This document shows positions 8,472 to 15,652 of a DNA stretch of 44,434 nucleotides, piece by piece (the stretch's first letter is position 1; each line of letters opens with the position of its first letter). The notes beneath the pieces are model-generated. The model worked only from the letters and a program-made list of their open reading frames with translations. It was not told where the DNA came from and searched no databases. The stretch is from Snodgrassella gandavensis. Lineage in GTDB: Bacteria > Pseudomonadota > Gammaproteobacteria > Burkholderiales > Neisseriaceae. The position numbers and the translations under genes were made by a program. The DNA lies in NCBI RefSeq assembly GCF_914768025.1, contig NZ_CAJZCE010000017.1:1-44434 (forward strand), written 5' to 3'.

Positions 8472-9071
8472 TTAGTGGCCTCCGGTTAAGGCACTACGGC
8501 AGCGGTTAATGCAAGTCCATAGCAGTAAGATGATGGACGCACACCACAACAGATTATTCCATGAGGTTAATTCAGGCCAGATGGCCAGCAGTAATGACCA
8601 TGTGCCAAAAATCAGGGCACGGTCACTTTTACCCATTGGGCCGGCATAGCTGCGAATCCCGTTAATTGTTTGGGCGAGAATGCCGCAAAATTCGGTGAGC
8701 ACAGCGCAAAACAGCATAATCAGTACTACTGTAGTATTGCTGCCCAGTAACAGGATAAAGGGTAAATACAGGGCGACATCAGATAATACGTCGCCCAGCT
8801 CATTTAAAACTGCACCAAGCCGGCTTTGTTGGTTGCATTCGCGTGCCAGCATACCATCCAGCGCATTGAGTGCCATGCGAATAAACAGGGTAATGGGTAA
8901 CAGCCAGAATAGCCCGGGATGGGGGAAAATGGTCAGTATGACACCAATAATAACTGAAAGGGCCATAGCGGCAAGGGTTACGTGATTGGCGGTAATGCCC
9001 CTTTTGTATAGCCAGAACATAAGTGGACGTAGTAGTTTTTGAAAAGCCGGTTTGATTTTGTAGAGAGTCAT
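8472..9071 (-). CDS. ynbA: CDP-alcohol phosphatidyltransferase-like protein, YnbA-like
   Basis: A 199-aa membrane protein, first gene of the operon. It has the CDP-alcohol phosphatidyltransferase motif in variant form: in the usual D-x2-DG-x2-AR-x8-G-x3-D-x3-D, the first Asp is N69 and the third is N90, while D72, G73, A76, R77, G86 and D94 are kept. Normal family members join a CDP-activated lipid to glycerol phosphate, inositol phosphate or similar alcohols. Loss of two acidic metal-binding positions may alter metal use or substrate; a related pattern may be shared by YnbA proteins. Length fits E. coli YnbA (about 201 aa). A start 10 nt further upstream is in another frame and is not supported. 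Confidence 0.86.
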   Translation of the reverse strand: MTLYKIKPAFQKLLRPLMFWLYKRGITANHVTLAAMALSVIIGVILTIFPHPGLFWLLPITLFIRMALNALDGMLARECNQQSRLGAVLNELGDVLSDVALYLPFILLLGSNTTVVLIMLFCAVLTEFCGILAQTINGIRSYAGPMGKSDRALIFGTWSLLLAIWPELTSWNNLLWCASIILLLWTCINRCRSALTGGH

Positions 9072-9101
9072 GCTTATGCAAGTATGTGGTGTAATTTTTC
9101 T

Positions 9102-9107
9102 ATTATA
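9102..9107 (-). promoter_or_regulatory. Candidate -10 box of the Ynb-like operon
   Basis: On the minus strand the hexamer TATAAT lies about 31 nt before the ynbA-like ATG. No good TTGACA-like box is seen 16-18 nt upstream, so an activator or a different -35 would be needed. Confidence 0.3.
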
Positions 9108-9129
9108 AAATGTATTTAATATTGTTGTT

Positions 9130-9288
9130 ATGTTATTTTTATTAAAGATATTTTGCTTTGGAACGATTTGTCTGGTGATGCTGCTAATCGGTGATAATAA
9201 ATTTATATTATTTTGTAGCGGGTATTTATTTTTGGTATCTATCGGGCTGGTAGTTGTGAGGCTGATATGGTCTTTAAGCTTTTACTGA
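9130..9288 (+). CDS. Possible 52-aa membrane protein
   Basis: A clean ATG-to-TGA frame of 52 codons predicting two hydrophobic segments (about residues 1-21 and 25-47) split by GDNK. It is followed 5 nt later by a strong hairpin with a T-run on this strand, as expected for a real gene end. There is no clear ribosome binding site, and I recognise no family. It lies between two minus-strand genes, so it could equally be chance hydrophobic coding in AT-rich DNA. Confidence 0.35.
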   Translation: MLFLLKIFCFGTICLVMLLIGDNKFILFCSGYLFLVSIGLVVVRLIWSLSFY

Positions 9289-9293
9289 TATAT

Positions 9294-9332
9294 AAACTGC
9301 CGGTAATACAAGATAATATTACCGGCAGTTTT
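9294..9332. terminator. 15-bp stem terminator, probably bidirectional
   Basis: AAACTGCCGGTAATA (9294-9308) pairs perfectly with 9317-9331 around an 8-nt loop. On the + strand it ends in TTTT and closes the possible 52-aa gene; on the minus strand it is 27 nt past the metQ-like stop, with a weaker T-run. Confidence 0.8.
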
Positions 9333-9357
9333 CAGCGTAAATGGAGGCTGAAATACT

Positions 9358-10191
9358 TTATTCTCCCTGTGGCATTACCCACATCTGGTTTTGATTGTAT
9401 TGCTGCATAAATTGTTTGAATTCTGGCGACTGATAGGCTGCTTTCAGGTCTTTTGCCCATTGCGTGTCTTTGTTTTTTTCATTGATGGTAACCACCATTT
9501 CCATTTCCGGAACCACTTTTTCGCGTAATACAGCTTTTTTCGGATCCAGTTTCGACTGATAAGCAATGCCGCCGGAGGCAAAACCAAAATCTACTTCATT
9601 CAGTGTGCGCGGAATCATTACGGAATCAATTTCCTTGATTTTTAGCTGTTTGGGATTGCTGGCAATATCTCTGGTGGTAGCCAGTATTGGATTAGTATTG
9701 GGTTTTAGCTGGATTAGATGGTTGTCGGTGAGGATGTGTAGCGCACGGGAAGTATTGGCCGGGTCGCTCGGAATCAGCACGCTGGCGCCATTGGGGGCTT
9801 GCTGGATGGAAGTGTATTTATCTGAATAAATGGCAGCTGGAACTGTAGGAATATGTACCAGCGGATACAGGTGTGTGGCTTTTTCATGGTTAAAAACGTT
9901 AAGGTAAGCGGTGTGCTGATCAAGGTTAAAATCAACTTGCCCATTATTAACTGATTGATTATTCACTTCCAGCGTGGAAAAATTCAGGGTTTTGATTGTA
10001 TAGCCCTGTTTTTCCAGAATGGGTTTGATACCTTGTTCAAAGACAGTGCTATAGGGCATGGCAGAAGCACCAAAAACCAGTTCTTTTTTTGTGGTTGGGG
10101 TAGTGGGTGCTGTGTCCTGCTGGGTTTTGGAGCAGGCAATCAGGCCTGTTGCCACTAAACAGGATAAAACAAGATAGATAATTTTGTTCAT
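9358..10191 (-). CDS. metQ: MetQ/NlpA-family ABC transporter substrate-binding lipoprotein
   Basis: A 277-aa secreted lipoprotein: hydrophobic signal ending in the lipobox L-I-A-C (C20), then a NlpA/MetQ periplasmic-binding fold. Diagnostic stretches include VFGASAMPYSTVFEQ, the QVDFNLDQHTAYL region and IPSDPANTSRAL. Family members bind D/L-methionine (some bind other amino acids or dipeptides) for MetNI import. No ABC ATPase (MetN) or permease (MetI) is adjacent, so it is either an orphan binding protein or serves a transporter encoded elsewhere. It is transcribed divergently from dinG and ends at the 15-bp hairpin. The methionine specificity is inferred from family membership. Confidence 0.88.
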   Translation of the reverse strand: MNKIIYLVLSCLVATGLIACSKTQQDTAPTTPTTKKELVFGASAMPYSTVFEQGIKPILEKQGYTIKTLNFSTLEVNNQSVNNGQVDFNLDQHTAYLNVFNHEKATHLYPLVHIPTVPAAIYSDKYTSIQQAPNGASVLIPSDPANTSRALHILTDNHLIQLKPNTNPILATTRDIASNPKQLKIKEIDSVMIPRTLNEVDFGFASGGIAYQSKLDPKKAVLREKVVPEMEMVVTINEKNKDTQWAKDLKAAYQSPEFKQFMQQYNQNQMWVMPQGE

Positions 10192-10323
10192 AATGTACCT
10201 GCTGAAATTTAATATGGAATTTCAGTATATAATTGGAATGAGTCTGCAAATATACTGATTTTAAATAACTTTACTACTAAATAGAATAAGCATTTATGCC
10301 ATTTGTCCTCTGCTTGAATAGTT

Positions 10324-12456
10324 ATGCTCACTGATTTAGAAAAAAACGCCATACGCGACCATTACCAGAATATCGCTAAAAGCCTGCCTCATTTCCGGCC
10401 ACGTCAGGCTCAGCGGGAAATGATTGCAGCCATTGCCAATGCATTTTCGCGTACTCAGCAACAGCAGGCTGGTGAGGATGCACCAGAGCGCAATGGTGAA
10501 TCCATCGTTATAGTAGAGGGTCCAACGGGTGTCGGGAAAAGTCTGGCGTATTTACTGGCCGGAGGAATTATGGCGCAGACACGTGGCAAGATTCTGGTGG
10601 TTAGCAGTGCCACGGTGGCCTTACAGGAGCAGCTGGTGGGGCGGGATTTACCATTTGTCGTCAGGCACAGTGGCTTGAGTTTGAGCTTTGCGCTGGCAAA
10701 AGGACGTGGACGTTATTTGTGTCCGTATAAACTGTATCAATTAACCCAATTAAACGCGCAGGATAGTTTGCAGGGGTTTGAACCACAACAGGAATTATGG
10801 GACAGAAAGCCAAAGGTGGAGGAATTAGCTGTATTGCGCGAAATGGCGGACCAGTTTGCTGCACGTACTTTTAATGGTGATCGTGATACTTGGCCGGAAC
10901 AGATTGATGATGGTCTGTGGCAAAGGGTAACCAATGACCGCCATGGCTGCCTGAAAGCCGGCTGCCCTAATCGGCCGGAATGTCCGTTTTTTCTGGCACG
11001 GGAAACGCTGGAAACAGTGAACGTGGTTGTGGCCAACCATGATTTGCTGTTAGCTGATATCGGCATGGGCGGGGGCGTGATTCTGCCATCACCGGCTAAC
11101 AGCTTTTATTGCATTGATGAAGCTCATCATTTATCGCACAAGGCCTTACAGCAGTTTGCTGCTGAACACAGCCTGAATCAGGCATTGTGGTTTTTAGACC
11201 GGATGGGTAATGTTGTCGATAAAGTGGCTGGTGTGCTGGATAAAAGTGAGCTGGCTGTACTGGCTGCCGAGGCTGCATCCAGCTTGCAGGAAAGCTTGCA
11301 GGAGTGGCTGATTCATCTGGCTGATGAACCCAGTCTGGCCACACAGGAGGGCATCGAAGAAAGCAGCTGGTTGTGGCCGGATGGTACTATTCCGTCCAGC
11401 TTAAGTATGCTGGTAAATAATACAGCCATAGCCGCACGCATGCTGCTCAAGCACATAAACAGCATGAGTGAGGCACTAGCGGCCGCACGGCGCGATAAAA
11501 ATCAAGATAGCAGCCTGCTCGACCGGCTAAGTGGTGATTTGGGTATGCTGCTGGCGCGAACAGAGCAGGTAGTTGATGTATGGGATTTAATTTCTACTGA
11601 GAATGTAGAAGGTGAAGCACCACTGGCTAAATGGATTACGCGAACTTTTAAAGATAAAGTGGATTACAGTTTTAATGCCTCACCAATTACCAGTGCCAGC
11701 AAATTAGCCAGTGGTTTGTGGCGGCGTGCAGCCGGTGCCCTACTTACCTCAGCAACGCTGCGCTCGCTGGGAACATTCGATTTACTGTTGAAGCAAACCG
11801 GCCTGACCTGGTTGCCGGATACCACCATGCTGGCACTGGATAGCCCGTTTCATTTTGCCGAACAGGGTGAACTATATATACCGGCACTGGCCGCCAGTCC
11901 GAAAGATGCTGCTGCGCATACCAGTGAAATTGTCAAGTGGCTGCCGAAACTGATTAATGAAAATGAAGCCATTGGTACTCTGGTGCTATTTTCTTCGCGC
12001 CGACAAATGCAGGAAGTGGCACTGAAATTACCAGACAGTCATTTGCCGTTATTATTGGTACAGGGGGAAATATCCAAACAGGTATTATTGCAGCGCCATC
12101 AGGAAACCATTGCTGCCGGTAAGCCCAGTATCATTTTTGGGCTGGACAGTTTTGCCGAAGGGCTGGATTTGCCTGGTGAAATGTGTGTGCAAGTAATTAT
12201 TGCCAAGCTGCCATTTGCCATGCCGGATAACCCGATTGAAAAAACCCGTAACCAGTGGATAGAAGCACGCGGCGGCAATCCATTCATGGAAATTACTGTG
12301 CCGGAAGCGAGTATCAAGCTGATACAGGCAGTAGGACGGCTGATTCGTACCGAAACCGATTACGGCCGGATAACCATTTTGGATAATCGTATTTTGACAG
12401 CACGTTATGGCAAGCAATTACTGGCTTGTTTGCCGCCATTCAAACGCATCGGTTAG
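10324..12456 (+). CDS. dinG: ATP-dependent DNA helicase DinG
   Basis: A 710-aa XPD/DinG-type superfamily 2 helicase. Walker A is GPTGVGK (66-72), the DEAH box is at 265-268, and four cysteines (C133, C209, C214, C220) placed between the two match the 4Fe-4S cluster ligands of DinG. The C-terminal motif VI region reads QAVGRLIRTETDYG. DinG unwinds 5'-3', including R-loops and D-loops, and is linked to replication-transcription conflict and DNA repair. The protein is essentially full length. The ATG has only a weak ribosome binding site. It is monocistronic, divergent from metQ, with rplM downstream under its own promoter. Confidence 0.94.
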   Translation: MLTDLEKNAIRDHYQNIAKSLPHFRPRQAQREMIAAIANAFSRTQQQQAGEDAPERNGESIVIVEGPTGVGKSLAYLLAGGIMAQTRGKILVVSSATVALQEQLVGRDLPFVVRHSGLSLSFALAKGRGRYLCPYKLYQLTQLNAQDSLQGFEPQQELWDRKPKVEELAVLREMADQFAARTFNGDRDTWPEQIDDGLWQRVTNDRHGCLKAGCPNRPECPFFLARETLETVNVVVANHDLLLADIGMGGGVILPSPANSFYCIDEAHHLSHKALQQFAAEHSLNQALWFLDRMGNVVDKVAGVLDKSELAVLAAEAASSLQESLQEWLIHLADEPSLATQEGIEESSWLWPDGTIPSSLSMLVNNTAIAARMLLKHINSMSEALAAARRDKNQDSSLLDRLSGDLGMLLARTEQVVDVWDLISTENVEGEAPLAKWITRTFKDKVDYSFNASPITSASKLASGLWRRAAGALLTSATLRSLGTFDLLLKQTGLTWLPDTTMLALDSPFHFAEQGELYIPALAASPKDAAAHTSEIVKWLPKLINENEAIGTLVLFSSRRQMQEVALKLPDSHLPLLLVQGEISKQVLLQRHQETIAAGKPSIIFGLDSFAEGLDLPGEMCVQVIIAKLPFAMPDNPIEKTRNQWIEARGGNPFMEITVPEASIKLIQAVGRLIRTETDYGRITILDNRILTARYGKQLLACLPPFKRIG

Positions 12457-12535
12457 GCATAAATCTGGGGGGAAAAGCATAATCTGTCTACCTTGCTGAG
12501 TACTGGGGGTTTGTCATATCAACCAAGCGTGGCAA

Positions 12536-12564
12536 TTGACAATCACTTGATTAATCTTTAATAT
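12536..12564 (+). promoter_or_regulatory. Sigma-70 promoter of rplM-rpsI
   Basis: A perfect -35 TTGACA (12536-12541), 17-nt spacer and -10 TAATAT (12559-12564) lie 35 nt upstream of the rplM start. Near-consensus strength fits a ribosomal protein operon. Confidence 0.85.
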
Positions 12565-12599
12565 TAGAAGCTTTCGTATATTTATCTGGATTAGCTCCT

Positions 12600-13028
12600 A
12601 TGAAAACCTTTTCAGCTAAGCCGCATGAGGTGAAGCGTGATTGGTATGTAGTTGACGCTCAAGACAAAGTTCTGGGTCGTTTGGCTGCTGAAATCGCTCG
12701 CCGTCTGCGTGGCAAACATAAGCCAGAATACACGCCGCATGTTGATACTGGTGATTACATCATTGTAATCAACGCTGACAAATTGCGCGTGACTGGTCAG
12801 AAACAGACTGACAAAAAATACTATCGCCACTCAGGCTTCCCGGGTGGTATCTATGAGCGTACTTTTGCAGAAATGCAAAACCAATTTCCTGGTCGTGCGC
12901 TGGAAAAAGCCGTTAAAGGTATGTTACCTAAAGGCCCGTTGGGCTATGCCATGATTAAAAAACTGAAAGTATATGCTACTGCAGAACATGGCCATGCTGC
13001 TCAACAACCTAAAGTTTTGGATATCTAA
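12600..13028 (+). CDS. rplM: 50S ribosomal protein L13
   Basis: A 142-aa protein of standard L13 length with typical motifs: an N-terminal [30 protein letters not shown] and the C-terminal MLPKGPLG. L13 is an early-assembling protein of the large subunit, binding 23S rRNA. It is followed 9 nt later by rpsI, the usual pair, and is preceded by a near-consensus promoter. Codon use is even and GC-richer than the accessory region at the window's left end. Confidence 0.98.
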   Translation: MKTFSAKPHEVKRDWYVVDAQDKVLGRLAAEIARRLRGKHKPEYTPHVDTGDYIIVINADKLRVTGQKQTDKKYYRHSGFPGGIYERTFAEMQNQFPGRALEKAVKGMLPKGPLGYAMIKKLKVYATAEHGHAAQQPKVLDI

Positions 13029-13037
13029 GGACACGCA

Positions 13038-13430
13038 ATGAACGGTAAATATTACTACGGCACGGGTCGCCGCAAAAGTTCAGTGGCTCGTGTTTTCCTG
13101 CAAAAAGGTAGCGGTCAGATTATTGTAAATGGTCGTCCGCTGGATGAATTCTTTGGTCGTGAAACCGGCCGTATGATTGTACGTCAGCCATTGGTACTGA
13201 CCGAAAATCTGGAAGCTTTTGACATTAAAGTTAATGTAGTAGGTGGTGGTGAAACTGGCCAGTCTGGTGCGATTCGTCACGGTATTACCCGTGCACTGAT
13301 TGACTACGATGCAGCTCTGAAACCAACTCTGTCTGCTGCTGGTCTGGTGACTCGTGATGCACGTGAAGTTGAACGTAAGAAATTCGGTCTGCGCAAAGCA
13401 CGCCGTGCTAAACAGTTCTCCAAACGTTAA
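13038..13430 (+). CDS. rpsI: 30S ribosomal protein S9
   Basis: A 130-aa protein with the S9 N-terminal [15 protein letters not shown] and the very basic C-terminus ending in K-R, which reaches the P-site tRNA in the ribosome. Downstream is a strong terminator. It forms a two-gene operon with rplM; an AAGGA ribosome binding site overlaps the end of rplM (TAAGGACACGC before the ATG). Confidence 0.98.
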   Translation: MNGKYYYGTGRRKSSVARVFLQKGSGQIIVNGRPLDEFFGRETGRMIVRQPLVLTENLEAFDIKVNVVGGGETGQSGAIRHGITRALIDYDAALKPTLSAAGLVTRDAREVERKKFGLRKARRAKQFSKR

Positions 13431-13466
13431 TCTGTATTGTTATATTTCAAGCAGTTTACGAATTCA

Positions 13467-13498
13467 ACAAAAAGAGCCTTTATGGCTCTTTTTGTTTT
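13467..13498 (+). terminator. Terminator of rplM-rpsI
   Basis: A 12-bp stem, ACAAAAAGAGCC (13467-13478) with 13484-13495, a TTTAT loop and a T-rich tail. Confidence 0.9.
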
Positions 13499-13531
13499 GT
13501 ATTTAGTTAACGGAAACGAATTATTAATAAT

Positions 13532-13870
13532 TTAAGATTTTAATTCATCTAATAAGCGTAAAGCCAGTAGCCCATGCCCCATTGTTGCTCCTGCTCTGAC
13601 AGCTGCAGCAACAGAAATAAGTTCAGCTAATTCCTGTTTACTTGCTCCTACGCGCATAGCGCCTTTAGTATGAATATCAATACAGTAAGCACATTGTGTA
13701 GTCAGGGCGACGGCTAATGCAATAAATTCTCTGGTTTTGATGGGAATAATGCCATCTTCACGCTTGACTGTTTGGTGATCGAATTCTATAAAAGCCCGTG
13801 CTTCCTGCGGTGCCAGATTCAATAAGGAAGCTACATATTTGATATCATCTGGAGATTGATAATTACTCAT
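13532..13870 (-). CDS. Carboxymuconolactone decarboxylase family (AhpD-like) protein
   Basis: A 112-aa CMD-family protein with the AhpD-type redox motif C60-A-Y-C63-x3-H67 within a helix, flanked by the usual ALTTQCAYCIDIHTKGA context. Such proteins are thiol peroxidase-like antioxidants or unassigned oxidoreductases. The ribosome binding site AAGGAAAA is 4-8 nt before the ATG. It is the last of three minus-strand genes after an ECF sigma factor and a small membrane protein with two CxxC motifs, so it is probably an effector of that regulatory cassette, likely in redox or oxidative stress. The exact reaction is not shown by sequence. Confidence 0.88.
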   Translation of the reverse strand: MSNYQSPDDIKYVASLLNLAPQEARAFIEFDHQTVKREDGIIPIKTREFIALAVALTTQCAYCIDIHTKGAMRVGASKQELAELISVAAAVRAGATMGHGLLALRLLDELKS

Positions 13871-13999
13871 TTAAATTTTCCTTAAGGTTAAATAATTTAT
13901 AATTAGTAAGTGGATTAGTTCGCCAATAATAAAATAAATACAATAAATTCAAATAAATATACTTGTGCAATAAAATAAATTCAACATGTCGTACTATTT

Positions 14000-14266
14000 T
14001 TACTTTAGGTGTGCTGAACGTGATTCATCTTTTTTTGAACATGGAATACATGTTTTACTTGGATTGGTTATTGTTATTATGAACCTGATTAGCCAACAGG
14101 CAGGGCATGCTTTTAATGCAATAAATCCTGAAATGGCTGATGTAAGTCCTAATATAATGCTCCACCCAGTGCCTTGAATAAAAAGATATATTGTTAAAGC
14201 GAGCAAACTAAATCCAGTATATCTACGGAGTAAATGTCTTAATATGGAACTATTTCTAAACATCAC
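14000..14266 (-). CDS. Small membrane protein with two CxxC motifs
   Basis: An 88-aa protein with two hydrophobic segments (about residues 17-32 and 35-50), then C54-P-A-C57 and C73-I-P-C76 in a basic C-terminal tail. I do not recognise the family with certainty; it faintly resembles small DUF2892-type inner-membrane proteins. Because it follows an ECF sigma gene, it occupies the usual place of an anti-sigma factor, but it lacks the HxxxCxxC zinc anti-sigma motif. The paired CxxC motifs could bind metal or act as a thiol switch. It lies 137 nt after the sigma gene and 129 nt before the AhpD-like gene. Confidence 0.7.
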   Translation of the reverse strand: MMFRNSSILRHLLRRYTGFSLLALTIYLFIQGTGWSIILGLTSAISGFIALKACPACWLIRFIITITNPSKTCIPCSKKDESRSAHLK

Positions 14267-14403
14267 GTCCCTTTTTACGTTAAAAGAGTGAAAACTGGAA
14301 AAATAAACTTAAACCAGCATGACTATGCTTAGGCAGCATGTATTGAATTAAAACTTCAACTCATAGAGTTGTGAAAACAGATAAAATTGTTCTTTTTTGT
14401 CTT

Positions 14404-14937
14404 CTATTCATCCAAAAAGATTTGTGAAGTCAGTTTTTCCTTTATCATTGTTCTAGCCCGGTGCAGTCTACTTTTTACAGCTTCAATAGTTATACCTAAT
14501 TTTTTGGCGGCTTCGGGGGCGGTATATTCTTCAATATCCCGTATAATTAATATTTGGCGATAAATCGGTGGTAGGGTCATAATTGCATTGATTAAATCAA
14601 TGCGCAGATTTAAATCAGAATCAGGTGTTGCTATGTTTTCCAGATTAAATTCTGTCTCGGTATTTTTTGATAGTCGGGAACTAAATAACCGATAACATTC
14701 TCTTTCTATAATTCGGAAGAGCCAACTGGTATAAGCTTTTATTGTTTTTAATGTGCCAATCTTTCTGTGAATTTGCCAAAGTGCTATCTGTACCACATCT
14801 TCTATGTCTTCAGATGTGGTACAGGTTTTTCTGGCAAATCTTCTGATATCTTTTTGGGATACAATTAATAGTTGTTCTAAAGCCTGTTTATTACCGGAAC
14901 AGGCGGCTAGAATTAATTTTTCTGAATTCTGTTTCAT
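14404..14937 (-). CDS. ECF-type RNA polymerase sigma factor
   Basis: A 177-aa group IV sigma factor with only the two required domains. Region 2 includes DIEDVVQIALWQIHRKI (about 44-60), and region 4 has LPPIYRQILIIRDIEEYT followed by the helix-turn-helix ITIEAVKSRLHRAR (about 149-162). ECF factors direct polymerase to stress genes and often autoregulate. It leads a minus-strand cluster with a CxxC membrane protein and an AhpD-like CMD protein. CMD genes are known partners of the ECF41 group, but this protein lacks that group's C-terminal SnoaL-like extension. Redox control is therefore an inference from the neighbours. Confidence 0.92.
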   Translation of the reverse strand: MKQNSEKLILAACSGNKQALEQLLIVSQKDIRRFARKTCTTSEDIEDVVQIALWQIHRKIGTLKTIKAYTSWLFRIIERECYRLFSSRLSKNTETEFNLENIATPDSDLNLRIDLINAIMTLPPIYRQILIIRDIEEYTAPEAAKKLGITIEAVKSRLHRARTMIKEKLTSQIFLDE

Positions 14938-14991
14938 GGCAATTTGTCTGTCGCTATCTTTGGGTTTTGCTATATTGGGAACAAATATTGA

Positions 14992-15029
14992 AGTTGGGGA
15001 AAAGATTTAAATTATGTTTTTCACCAACT
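14992..15029. promoter_or_regulatory. Inverted repeat in the divergent ECF control region
   Basis: AGTTGGGGAAAA (14992-15003) and, on the other strand, AGTTGGTGAAAA (15018-15029) form a 12-bp inverted repeat with one mismatch, spaced 14 nt. It lies between the ECF sigma start (minus) and a possible small ORF (plus). It could be two outward-facing promoter elements or an operator; function unproven. Confidence 0.4.
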
Positions 15030-15047
15030 CTATATTTATATAGAGGA
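15028..15047 (+). promoter_or_regulatory. AU-rich hairpin covering a ribosome binding site
   Basis: CTCTATA (15028-15034) pairs perfectly with TATAGAG (15039-15045) across a TTTA loop. The right arm contains most of the Shine-Dalgarno AGAGGA (15042-15047) of the 24-codon ORF at 15053. As RNA this would hide the site, a layout typical of RNA thermometers. Not tested. Confidence 0.35.
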
Positions 15048-15052
15048 TAGAA

Positions 15053-15127
15053 ATGCGTAAAAGGATTCAAAAGATTTTTATTTTTAAAAGATATAGGCAT
15101 TTTGATATTAATTTAACTGATTTGTAA
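15053..15127 (+). CDS. Possible 24-aa basic peptide
   Basis: ATG to TAA encodes 24 residues, starting MRKRIQKIFIF, rich in Lys/Arg and aromatic residues and ending in an acidic NLTDL. An AGAGGA ribosome binding site lies five bases upstream, inside a hairpin. It is divergent from the ECF sigma gene. I recognise no family. It could be a leader peptide, a small toxin or a chance frame. Confidence 0.3.
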   Translation: MRKRIQKIFIFKRYRHFDINLTDL

Positions 15128-15652
15128 TATAAATGCGTTGCTATTCGCTAACGATGGCCTACTGGTCAGTCAATTTTGTATTCTATATGCAGTAAGCCTG
15201 TCCAGTTTCGGCATACATTTCTATTTGAAGAAATAGATTTATTTTTATGTTAATTAATAATAAATTTATGGTCGAAAAGCTTTGCTTTGCAGTGATTGAT
15301 ATTTTTAAGAAATGAGATTGTGCTGGTTATTAAAGTATTTATTAGATTTTAGTGATTAAGTAGTAGAAACGAATATTTTTATTTAAATATATGATATATA
15401 ATAAATTTTTCCAAAAACTGTTTTGGGGTAAAAGTTATATAGAGTAATCTATAATAAAATGCAATTTATGTTCACTGATAAAGTATAAGTGTATTTATGT
15501 GTCTATCAATAATTATTTTAATGTTGATAGACAGTTTCTGCTAATAATATATTTATATTTAAATAACTGTTTTATCAGGATGGCTTTCAGTAATTTGCCT
15601 ATGTCATAGTGATCAGTCTGTTTGTGATGATTGTAAGTATGTACTGCAATTG
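15128..15652. other. AT-rich intergenic region
   Basis: About 520 AT-rich bases with no credible gene. A perfect 10-bp inverted repeat, TGTCTATCAA (15500-15509) with TTGATAGACA (15524-15533), has no strong T-run and could be an operator or a weak hairpin past the lpxL gene's 3' end. Decay of a former gene is possible but not recognisable. Confidence 0.5.

Noticed and set aside
15139-15195. Second tiny frame (~20 codons) after the 24-codon ORF
   Set aside because: No ribosome binding site and no family; likely chance.
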